Both the position numbers and the translations under genes were made by a program. A stretch of 6,528 bases of DNA, taken from contig JAIXZF010000269.1 in assembly GCA_027489835.1 (NCBI GenBank), forward strand, positions 1 through 6,528. Reading direction: 5' to 3'. This DNA comes from Hyphomicrobiales bacterium (GTDB lineage Bacteria > Pseudomonadota > Alphaproteobacteria > Rhizobiales > Beijerinckiaceae). Under the pieces are notes generated by a model. That model was given only the letters and a program-made list of their open reading frames with translations, had not been told where the DNA came from and made no database searches. Positions 1-5,739 of this stretch are shown one piece after another. The first letter of the stretch is position 1. Each line of letters starts with the position of its first letter.

Positions 1-1
1 G

Positions 2-496
2 ATCCTGATCGCTCTGCTGATCTTCGGCGTGGCGCGCGGGCTGATCCCGCCGCAGCAATACGAGACCACGGCCGTCATCGTCATCGTGGTGGCGATCGGG
101 CTGTCGAACTGGGCGCAATATGCCCGCACGGTGCGCGCCTCCACCCTCGTCGAGCGCAACAAGGAATATGTGCAGGCAGCGCGGCTGATGGGGATCTCCG
201 GCTTCGGCATCATGGCGCGGCACGTGCTGCCCAACGTGATGGGCCCGGTGCTGGTGATCGCCACGATCAACCTCGCGCTCGCCATCATCGAGGAGGCCAC
301 GCTGTCCTTCCTTGGCGTGGGCTTGCCGATCACGCAGCCCTCGCTGGGCACGCTGATCCGCTCGGGGCAAAAGTATCTGCTGTCGGGGGAGTGGTGGATC
401 CTGTTCTTCCCGGCGATGATGCTGGTCATCCTCGCCCTGGCCATCAATTTGCTTGGCGACTGGCTGCGCGACGCGCTGAACCCGAAGCTGAGATGA
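2..496 (+). CDS. ABC transporter permease, DppC/OppC type (partial, N-terminus missing)
   Basis: Inner-membrane permease subunit of a peptide/nickel-type ABC importer. The reading frame is open from the first bases of the window, so the 164 visible residues are the C-terminal part of a protein normally near 280-300 residues; the GTG at 29 is internal, not a start. The decisive mark is the cytoplasmic EAA loop at visible residues 55-78 (EYVQAARLMG, then RHVLPN), which docks onto the ATPases. The EEATLSFLGVG segment at 97-107 is also typical of DppC-like proteins. Hydrophobic segments lie near residues 23-40, 81-98 and 133-152. It ends 28 bases before the first ATPase gene and is surely in the same operon. 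Dipeptide, oligopeptide, nickel or another substrate cannot be told from this subunit. The family call is firm; the specificity is unknown. Confidence 0.95.
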   Translation: MLIALLIFGVARGLIPPQQYETTAVIVIVVAIGLSNWAQYARTVRASTLVERNKEYVQAARLMGISGFGIMARHVLPNVMGPVLVIATINLALAIIEEATLSFLGVGLPITQPSLGTLIRSGQKYLLSGEWWILFFPAMMLVILALAINLLGDWLRDALNPKLR

Positions 497-524
497 GAGC
501 CGTGCCCGACAGGCTGGAGTGCTT

Positions 525-1523
525 ATGAGCGAACCCGTCATTTCCGTCCGCAACCTGCAGGTGGAGTTCGTCACCCGCCGCGCGACCTTGCGCGCCATCG
601 ACGGCGTGTCCTTCGACATCGCCAAGGGCGAGGTGCTCGGCGTGGTGGGCGAGTCCGGCGCCGGCAAGTCCGTCACGGGCGCGGCCATCATCGGGCTGAT
701 CGAGCCGCCGGGCCGCATCTCGGGCGGAGAGATCCTGCTTAACGGCCGGCGCATCGACAATCTGCCGCCCGACGAGATGCGGAAGGTGCGCGGCCGCAAG
801 GTCGCGATGATCTTCCAGGACCCGCTCACTTCGTTGAACCCGCTCTTCCGCGTCGGCGAGCAGCTGATCGAGACGATCCGCACGCACCTTCCGATGAACG
901 AGCGGCAGGCGCGCGACCGGGCCATCGAACTGCTCACCGAGGTCGGCATTCCCGCCCCCGAGAAGCGCATCGACGGCTATCCGCACGAGTTTTCCGGCGG
1001 CATGCGCCAGCGCGTGGTGATCGCGCTCGCGCTTTGCGCCGAGCCGGACTTCATCGTGGCGGACGAGCCCACCACGGCGCTCGACGTCTCCGTGCAGGCG
1101 CAGATCATCTCGCTTATCAAAAAGCTCGGCCGCGAGCGCGGCATGGCGGTGATGCTGGTGACCCACGACATGGGCGTGATCGCGGAGACGGCCGACCGTG
1201 TCGCGGTGATGTATGCCGGCCGGGTCGCGGAGATTGGGCCCGTGCGCGATGTGGTGCAGCGACCGATGCACCCCTACGCCAAGGGCCTGATGGGCGCGAT
1301 CCCGACGCTCGAGGCCTCCGCCGAGCGCCTGGTGCAGATCCCCGGCTCGATGCCGCGGCTCTCCTCCATCCCGCAGGGCTGCGCCTTTAACCCGCGCTGC
1401 GCCCACGCCTTCGCGCGCTGCTTCATCGAGCAGCCGGCGCCGCTGCCGGTCGAAGGCCGGCGCGTGGCCTGCCACCTTTATGAGGCCGACATGGCCGCCA
1501 AGACCGTCGAGAGCGTCCGATGA
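525..1523 (+). CDS. Peptide/nickel-type ABC transporter ATPase, DppD/OppD type
   Basis: Cytoplasmic ATPase of 332 residues that powers the importer together with the next gene product. Visible motifs in order: Walker A GESGAGKS at 42-49, Q-loop Gln98 in IFQDP, signature FSGGMRQR at 156-163, Walker B FIVADE at 176-181 with catalytic Glu181, and switch His214. The C-terminal oligopeptide-transporter extension is present (RPMHPYAKGL, about 246-255), with four cysteines at 286, 292, 299 and 316. I chose the ATG at 525 over the in-frame GTG at 519 because GGAG at 516-519 sits five bases before it. Length is normal for the family. Its stop overlaps the start of the next gene (ATGA), which suggests translational coupling. 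The substrate remains unknown. Confidence 0.95.
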   Translation: MSEPVISVRNLQVEFVTRRATLRAIDGVSFDIAKGEVLGVVGESGAGKSVTGAAIIGLIEPPGRISGGEILLNGRRIDNLPPDEMRKVRGRKVAMIFQDPLTSLNPLFRVGEQLIETIRTHLPMNERQARDRAIELLTEVGIPAPEKRIDGYPHEFSGGMRQRVVIALALCAEPDFIVADEPTTALDVSVQAQIISLIKKLGRERGMAVMLVTHDMGVIAETADRVAVMYAGRVAEIGPVRDVVQRPMHPYAKGLMGAIPTLEASAERLVQIPGSMPRLSSIPQGCAFNPRCAHAFARCFIEQPAPLPVEGRRVACHLYEADMAAKTVESVR

Positions 1524-2533
1524 GCCCGCGTCCCTATGTCGAGGTCACCGACCTCAGGAAGACCTTCGACGTCTCGAAGCCCTGGCTGAACCGGGTGATC
1601 GAACGCTCGCCCCGCCAGTTCCTGAAAGCGGTGGACGGCGTCTCCTTCGACATCAAGAAGGGCGAGACCTTCGCGCTCGTCGGCGAGTCGGGCTCCGGGA
1701 AGTCGACCGTCGCCAAGATGGTGGTCGGCCTGCTCGGCGCGAGCGGGGGCGAGGTCACCATCGACGGCGTCTCGATGATGGACCCCAACCAGCGGGCGCA
1801 GCGGGCGCAATTGCGCCGCCGCATGCAGATGATCTTCCAGGACCCGTACGCATCGCTCAACCCGCGCTGGCGCGTCGACCGCATCATCGCCGAGCCGATC
1901 CGCGCCTTCAACGTGGTCGAGGGCGAGGCCAACATCGTGGCCCGCGTCGGCGAGCTCCTGACGCTGGTGGGGCTGCATCCCGATGACGGGCGCAAGTTCC
2001 CGCACGAGTTCTCGGGCGGGCAGCGCCAGCGCGTCGCCATCGCCCGGGCTCTGGCCTCCAACTCCGACTTCATCGTCTGCGACGAGCCGACCTCGGCGCT
2101 CGACGTGTCGGTGCAGGCGCAGATCCTCAACCTGATGCGCGACCTGCAGCAGAAGTTCGGGCTGACCTACCTGTTCATCAGCCATAACCTCGCCGTGGTG
2201 CGCCACATGGCGACGCGCATCGGCGTCATGTATCTCGGCCGCCTCGTCGAGGTGTCGGATTCCAAGGAGATGTTCGCCCGCCCGCGCCATCCCTACACGC
2301 GCATGCTGCTCGACGCGGTGCCCGATCTCGCCATGAGCGGGCGCCAGCGTATCCCGGTGGCGGGCGAGATCCCGAACCCGATCAATCCGCCCACGGGCTG
2401 CACCTTCCATCCGCGCTGCCCGCTCGCCAATGAGCGCTGCAGGGCCGAGGCGCCGGCCGCGATCGACGGCGTCGCCTGCCACGCCGTGGCCGAGGGGCGG
2501 ATTTCGGCCGCGCCGCAGCCCGCTCTGGCCTGA
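1520..2533 (+). CDS. Peptide/nickel-type ABC transporter ATPase, DppF/OppF type
   Basis: Second ATPase of the importer, 337 residues, cytoplasmic, expected to form a heterodimer with the DppD-type partner. Motifs: Walker A GESGSGKS at 55-62, Q-loop Gln107 in IFQDP, signature FSGGQRQR at 164-171, Walker B FIVCDE at 184-189 with Glu189, and switch His222. The C-terminal oligopeptide extension has cysteines at 294, 300, 307 and 320. Between the first beta strand and the Walker A region there is an extra stretch of about 20 residues (17-36, containing PWLNRVIER) that simple DppF proteins lack; from memory it recurs in an alphaproteobacterial subgroup. A GAGAG at 1509-1513 lies six bases before the ATG, inside the previous gene. 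This looks like the last gene of the operon, since its stop abuts that of a convergent gene. Confidence 0.95.
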   Translation: MSPRPYVEVTDLRKTFDVSKPWLNRVIERSPRQFLKAVDGVSFDIKKGETFALVGESGSGKSTVAKMVVGLLGASGGEVTIDGVSMMDPNQRAQRAQLRRRMQMIFQDPYASLNPRWRVDRIIAEPIRAFNVVEGEANIVARVGELLTLVGLHPDDGRKFPHEFSGGQRQRVAIARALASNSDFIVCDEPTSALDVSVQAQILNLMRDLQQKFGLTYLFISHNLAVVRHMATRIGVMYLGRLVEVSDSKEMFARPRHPYTRMLLDAVPDLAMSGRQRIPVAGEIPNPINPPTGCTFHPRCPLANERCRAEAPAAIDGVACHAVAEGRISAAPQPALA

Positions 2534-3796
2534 TCAGCCGCCCGGCACGCCGGGGCGCGTCGGGGCGCCCGACAGGGCAGCGGGCTTGACGAAGCGCGCG
2601 AGCGGCCTGTCGGTCCTCGCTTGGCCGCGCGCCACGGCGGTGGTCAGGAGCACGGCCGCGACGAGCGTCATCAGCCACCAGGCGCGGAAGCCCGCGAGGC
2701 CGAGCAGGCCCAGCGTGAGGGCCGCGACATAGGCCGCGATCGCGCCGGCCTGCACCACGGGCGGCAGCACCCGGACCGCCCGGATGGCGAAGAACAGCGT
2801 GCTGGCCAGCGCGAACGCCCCGACAAGCCCCAGATCGTACCACAGGTCGACCAGGATGGACGGCGGCAGCGCATCCGACCCCGGACCGCGCGGGCTGCCG
2901 AGCGCGCCGAAACCATGGCCCGTGACCAGCTTGACCGGCGCATCGAGGATGACCTGCGACCAGGCCCGGAACTGGGCGACCAGCGGATGGCCGGCTCCGG
3001 CCAGCGCCTCGGCCAGCCAGCGGCCGATCCACGCAAGGGCGGGCGCGGCGAGGATCAGCGCGCCGCAGAAGGCGGCGATGCGGCGGGCGGCGTGGGCAGG
3101 ATAGGTGAGGACCACTCCAAAGGCGACGAAGCCGGCGCCGAGCGCGAGAATGACGGCCGGCTCGCGCGACAGGATCGCCGCGGCCGCGACCGCCCCGAAC
3201 ATGGCGAGGGCGCCCTTCGAGCGGCCGCGCGACAGGAGCCACGCCACCAGCGGCCCGGCGAAGAGCAGCACGGTGGCGAGCCCGCGCACGAGCACCGTGA
3301 CGTCGTCCTCCGCCTCGCCGAGGCCGAAGCCGGTGAGCTGCGTCAGTCCGGCCACGATGGTCGCGACGCCCGAACCGACGGCCAGAGCGTTTAGGTTGGC
3401 CGCGCGCACCCGCTCGGGCAGGGCCGCGACCGCGACGATGCCGAGCACGAGCGCGAACAGCATGTTCAGCGGCCGGTCCGCGCCCGGCACGCCCCGGGGC
3501 GCCCAGCTCAGCGACAGGAAGGTCCAGGCCGCCAGCAGGCCGAGCGCGAGCGCTGTCGCCTTGACGGCGCGGCGCTGCAGCGAGCGGATGAAGCGGTCCG
3601 GCTCCCAGAGCAGCGCGGCTATGACGAACAGCGCGACGGCGATCGGCACCAGCACCACCGCGGCGCGGCGCGACAGCATGGCCGACACGGGCAGGGCGAT
3701 GCCGAGCGTGAAGAAGGCGATGCGCTGGAGCAGCAGCGCCGCATCCTTCGTCGGGTCCAGCCCCGGTCTTGCGCGGAAATCCGTCATGTCAGCCAT
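2534..3796 (-). CDS. Polytopic membrane protein, O-antigen ligase/polymerase (Wzy_C)-like
   Basis: A 420-residue protein with about 10-11 predicted membrane segments (roughly 22-40, 45-64, 79-97, 111-127, 136-152, 168-189, 196-230, 239-257, 315-337, 345-365, 370-387). Between two membrane blocks lies a loop of the Wzy_C type: a Trp, then APVKLVTGHGFGALG at 286-300, then DLWYDLGLVGA at 317-327. This matches the pattern of O-antigen ligases and polymerases, which act on lipid-linked sugars at the outer face of the inner membrane. The match is to a weakly conserved family, so the activity is inference. No glycosyltransferase, flippase or other glycan gene is in view. The start is uncertain: ATG at 3796 or the in-frame ATG at 3787, neither with a clear Shine-Dalgarno. 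Very high Ala/Leu/Gly/Val content explains the long open frames on the opposite strand. Confidence 0.8.
   Translation of the reverse strand: MADMTDFRARPGLDPTKDAALLLQRIAFFTLGIALPVSAMLSRRAAVVLVPIAVALFVIAALLWEPDRFIRSLQRRAVKATALALGLLAAWTFLSLSWAPRGVPGADRPLNMLFALVLGIVAVAALPERVRAANLNALAVGSGVATIVAGLTQLTGFGLGEAEDDVTVLVRGLATVLLFAGPLVAWLLSRGRSKGALAMFGAVAAAAILSREPAVILALGAGFVAFGVVLTYPAHAARRIAAFCGALILAAPALAWIGRWLAEALAGAGHPLVAQFRAWSQVILDAPVKLVTGHGFGALGSPRGPGSDALPPSILVDLWYDLGLVGAFALASTLFFAIRAVRVLPPVVQAGAIAAYVAALTLGLLGLAGFRAWWLMTLVAAVLLTTAVARGQARTDRPLARFVKPAALSGAPTRPGVPGG
2541..2573. terminator. Two small hairpins at a zero-spaced convergent gene junction (weak)
   Basis: CCCGGC (2541-2546) pairs with GCCGGG (2549-2554), and GTCGGG (2559-2564) pairs with CCCGAC (2568-2573). 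Both lie just past the DppF-type stop and inside the last codons of the minus-strand membrane protein. There is no U run on either strand, so this is not a classical intrinsic terminator. It could slow polymerase or protect the 3' end of the ABC mRNA. High GC makes short stems common by chance. Confidence 0.2.
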
Positions 3797-3862
3797 GTGA
3801 GCGGGCCCACCAGCGGCGGAGGCCTCGTTGACCTGAGGTTAGACCGGAATCGGCGCACAAGT

Positions 3863-3882
3863 CTGTTGAGTTCCGGCAACAG
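3863..3882. promoter_or_regulatory. Candidate Crp/Fnr-type operator in the divergent gap
   Basis: A perfect inverted repeat, CTGTTG (3863-3868), eight bases, CAACAG (3877-3882). The TTG-N8-CAA core has exactly the half-site spacing of Crp/Fnr-family boxes (FNR/FixK: TTGAT-N4-ATCAA). The TTGA-N6-GCAA here matches 7 of 8 core bases of TTGA-N6-TCAA. It lies between the divergent starts of the membrane protein gene and fdhD, with its centre about 62 bases before the predicted fdhD transcription start. That is a usual position for an activator of this family. The sequence is seen; the function is inferred. Confidence 0.35.
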
Positions 3883-3899
3883 GCCCGGACTCGAATCGC

Positions 3900-3927
3900 C
3901 TTGGTTCCTGGCCGGCAGCCATTATGT
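3900..3927 (+). promoter_or_regulatory. Candidate promoter of fdhD-mobA, next to the start codon
   Basis: CTTGGT at 3900-3905, a 16-base spacer, and TTATGT at 3922-3927. Against the rhizobial sigma-70 consensus CTTGAC-N17-CTATAT this is 8 of 12 positions. Transcription would begin near 3934-3935, at or one base before the fdhD ATG. The match is moderate, but it is supported by the lack of any Shine-Dalgarno before that ATG. Confidence 0.35.
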
Positions 3928-3934
3928 TCCCCCC

Positions 3935-4843
3935 ATGAGCGCCATCGCCTCCCTCCGCCCCGCCGGCTCCTTCCTCGAGGATTATCTCGTCAGGCCCAAT
4001 CCTGCCGACACGCGGCTCTCGACCGCCGTGACCGGGCTCGATCATCTCGGCCAGCGCGTCGAGGCGCGCGTCATCCACGAGAAGCCGCTGACGCTCTATC
4101 TCAACGCCCAGGAGATCGTCACGATGATGACGATCGGCGATCATCCCGAAGAGCTCGCCATCGGCTACCTGCTCAATCAGGGCATGCTGAAGCCTGGCGA
4201 CGCAGTCACCGGCGTCGATCTCGACGAGGAGCTCGGCGTCGTCGTGGTGCGCACCGAGGGACAGACCAATTTCGAGGCCAAGCTCAGGAAGCGCACCCAG
4301 ACCTCCGGCTGCGCGCAGGGCACGGCCTTCGGCGACCTGATGGAGGCGATCGAGGGCATCGCGCTGCCGCGCGCCGAGATCAGGACATCCTGGCTCTACG
4401 CGCTGACCCACAAGATCAACACCACGCCGTCGCTCTATCTCGAGGCCGGCGCGATCCATGGCTGCGTGCTGTGCGAGACAGATCGGCCGCTGATCTACAT
4501 GGAGGATGTCGGCCGGCACAACGCCATCGACAAGATCGCGGGCTACATGTTCCGCCATGGCGTCACGGCGGGCGACAAAATCTTCTATACAACCGGAAGG
4601 CTGACCTCCGAGATGGTGATCAAGACCGTCAGGATGGGCATCCCCGTGCTCGTCTCGCGCTCGGGCTTCACGGCATGGGGCGTGGAGCTGGCGCGGCAAT
4701 GCGGGCTGACGCTGATCGGCCGCGCGCGCGGCCGGCGCTTCCTCGCGCTCGCCGGCGAGGAGCGGATCGTGTTCGACCAGGACCCGGCCGTGGTCCCCGA
4801 GGACAGCGCGGGCAGCCGCCGCAAGGGCTCGATGGATGATTGA
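3935..4843 (+). CDS. fdhD: FdhD/FdsC-type formate dehydrogenase accessory (sulfurtransferase/cofactor chaperone) protein
   Basis: A 302-residue cytoplasmic protein that binds bis-MGD and is needed to mature formate dehydrogenase. In E. coli, FdhD relays sulfur from the desulfurase IscS to the cofactor. Family marks: the SGCAQGT loop with Cys126, EDVGRHNAIDK at 190-200, TTGRLTSEMV at 219-228, and SRSGFTAWGVELAR at 241-254. The E. coli loop has two cysteines (CxxC, Cys121 and Cys124); here only the first is kept. A different CxxC (CVLC, 177-180) lies just before the EDVGRHN motif. The ATG at 3935 is the first in-frame ATG, and conserved sequence begins shortly after it. The frame is open back to 3797, but that stretch shows no FdhD-like sequence and has only a GTG. 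No Shine-Dalgarno precedes the ATG. The gene overlaps mobA by 8 bases. It may correspond to FdsC of Rhodobacter rather than to a strict FdhD. Confidence 0.93.
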   Translation: MSAIASLRPAGSFLEDYLVRPNPADTRLSTAVTGLDHLGQRVEARVIHEKPLTLYLNAQEIVTMMTIGDHPEELAIGYLLNQGMLKPGDAVTGVDLDEELGVVVVRTEGQTNFEAKLRKRTQTSGCAQGTAFGDLMEAIEGIALPRAEIRTSWLYALTHKINTTPSLYLEAGAIHGCVLCETDRPLIYMEDVGRHNAIDKIAGYMFRHGVTAGDKIFYTTGRLTSEMVIKTVRMGIPVLVSRSGFTAWGVELARQCGLTLIGRARGRRFLALAGEERIVFDQDPAVVPEDSAGSRRKGSMDD

Positions 4844-5462
4844 GCGGAGCCGGATTGTGGGCCTGCTGCTGGCCGGGGGCCTTGCGCGCCGCATGGGCGG
4901 GGGCGACAAGCCGCTCAAGACCATCGGCGGGCGGCCGATCCTCGACCATGTCATCGACCGGCTGGCGCCCCAGTGCGGCGGGCTGGTGCTCAACGCCAAT
5001 GGCGATGCGGCCCGCTTCGCGCCTTGGGGCCTGCCGGTAGAGGCGGACAGCATCGATGGCTTTGCCGGCCCGCTGGCCGGCATCCTGGCGGGTCTCGACT
5101 GGGCGGCCCGTCAGGACGGCTTCACCCATCTGGTCAGCGTGGCGGCGGACACGCCGTTCATCCCGCGCGACCTGGTCGAGCGGCTCGCGGCTGAGGCTTC
5201 GGCGGCGGGCGCGGAACTGGCCTGCGCAGCGTCGGGCGGCTGGCGCCACCCGGTGATCGGGCTCTGGCCCCTGACGATCCGCGAGACGCTGCGCCACGCG
5301 CTGACGGAAGAGGGCGAACGCAAGATCGACCGCTTCACCGCGCGCTTCAGCCTGGTGGCGGTGGAATGGGGCGCGGAGCCGATCGACCCCTTCTTCAACG
5401 CCAACGATCCGGACGATCTGGCGGCGGCGGAACAGCTCTGGACCGAGGGTCTGGCGGGCTGA
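4836..5462 (+). CDS. mobA: Molybdenum cofactor guanylyltransferase MobA
   Basis: A 208-residue cytoplasmic enzyme that transfers GMP from GTP to Mo-molybdopterin, giving the guanine dinucleotide cofactor used by DMSO-reductase-family enzymes such as formate dehydrogenase. Motifs: the nucleotide-binding loop LLAGGLARRMGGGDKPL at 11-27 (with Lys25), GPLAG at 78-82, the metal-binding DTPF at 105-108, HPVIGLWP at 138-145, and FFNANDPDDL at 186-195. Length fits the family (about 190-210). The start at 4836 has AAGGG at 4823-4827 eight bases upstream, inside fdhD, and the genes overlap by 8 bases, so translation is probably coupled. Pairing with fdhD is functionally coherent: one makes the cofactor, the other loads it. 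No formate dehydrogenase subunit gene is in the window. Confidence 0.96.
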   Translation: MIERSRIVGLLLAGGLARRMGGGDKPLKTIGGRPILDHVIDRLAPQCGGLVLNANGDAARFAPWGLPVEADSIDGFAGPLAGILAGLDWAARQDGFTHLVSVAADTPFIPRDLVERLAAEASAAGAELACAASGGWRHPVIGLWPLTIRETLRHALTEEGERKIDRFTARFSLVAVEWGAEPIDPFFNANDPDDLAAAEQLWTEGLAG

Positions 5463-5470
5463 AAGCGGCG

Positions 5471-5499
5471 CTTGAAGCGGGGCGAGAGGCCCGCTAAAT
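5471..5499 (+). promoter_or_regulatory. Candidate sigma-70 promoter of the small gene, with a dyad in its spacer
   Basis: CTTGAA (5471-5476), a spacer of exactly 17 bases, and CTAAAT (5494-5499) match the rhizobial consensus CTTGAC-N17-CTATAT at 10 of 12 positions. Transcription would begin near 5506, giving a leader of about 50 bases. An inverted repeat, AGCGGG (5476-5481) and CCCGCT (5490-5495), fills the spacer and touches both boxes. It could be an operator, or a hairpin at the end of the mobA mRNA; no U run follows it. Confidence 0.5.
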
Positions 5500-5557
5500 G
5501 GTTTCGCAAGACGATTGCCGCCACAGTGTCAGGCAGCCGCAATTGGGAGGGGTCACC

Positions 5558-5683
5558 ATGAAGTCGTTTCTCGCCGCGCTCGCATTCAGCCTGGTCACCG
5601 CCTGCGTCTGGTATGGCGTGCTCGACATGCAGCAGCGCCCCGCCGCCGAGGCGTTCGCGGCCCCGTCCTCCGTCCGCCTCTGA
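5558..5683 (+). CDS. Small membrane or lipoprotein of 41 residues, function unknown
   Basis: The start is set by a very strong Shine-Dalgarno, GGGAGGGG at 5545-5552, five bases before the ATG at 5558. A longer reading from 5498 has no ribosome site and would put a polar, unlikely N-terminus before the hydrophobic segment. Layout: a short basic N-terminus (MKS), one hydrophobic segment (about residues 4-22), then a polar tail with QQRPAAEAFAAP and a final VRL. The VTAC at 13-16 fits a loose lipobox, so Cys16 could be a lipidated first residue. However, the hydrophobic run continues past it (VWYGVL), which favours a simple membrane anchor with the tail in the periplasm. From memory, similar 40-60-residue proteins occur in Hyphomicrobiales, but I cannot name a function. 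It has its own promoter candidate and lies 95 bases after mobA. Confidence 0.7.
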   Translation: MKSFLAALAFSLVTACVWYGVLDMQQRPAAEAFAAPSSVRL

Positions 5684-5703
5684 GCGGATCTCTCTGACAA
5701 AAG

Positions 5704-5735
5704 GTCGCCGAGGGGCGCTGTTCGCCCCTTCCGAC
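5704..5735 (-). terminator. Intrinsic terminator of mrp
   Basis: Read on the minus strand, just past the mrp stop: GTCG pairs with CGAC (5732-5735 with 5704-5707), then after a small internal loop AGGGGCG pairs with CGCCCCT (5723-5729 with 5711-5717) around a five-base loop. TTTT follows one base later (5702-5699). This is a good intrinsic terminator in a GC-rich genome. On the plus strand no T run follows, so it would stop transcripts of the small gene only weakly. Confidence 0.6.
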
Positions 5736-5739
5736 TCCG

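Noticed and set aside
444..2482. Two long open frames on the minus strand (343 and 334 residues) opposite the ABC ATPase genes.
   Set aside because: They are antisense shadows of two certain genes. Their His/Arg/Asp/Ala-rich composition is typical of antisense frames in high-GC coding DNA, and they show no motif.
2621..3800. Plus-strand open frames opposite the membrane protein gene.
   Set aside because: Low-complexity Arg/Ala/Gly/Ser translations with no domain. The minus-strand frame gives a coherent polytopic membrane protein.
3797..3862. Promoter for the minus-strand membrane protein gene.
   Set aside because: TTGTGC and GGTCTAACC look suggestive on the minus strand, but no pair of boxes has acceptable spacing.
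3884..3900. GGACTCGAATC resembles the T-arm of a tRNA.
   Set aside because: No acceptor stem, anticodon arm or CCA end can be built around it, so it is a chance match.
3797..3934. Possible N-terminal extension of fdhD from the GTG at 3797.
   Set aside because: The extra 46 residues show no FdhD-like sequence and no ribosome site, and they would cover the divergent promoter region. The ATG at 3935 fits the family length.
3839..5297. Long minus-strand frames opposite fdhD and mobA.
   Set aside because: Antisense shadows of two firmly identified genes, with no motifs.
5476..5495. Hairpin after mobA as an intrinsic terminator.
   Set aside because: No U run follows on the plus strand, and the dyad coincides with the spacer of a near-consensus promoter. 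I list it there as a possible operator instead.
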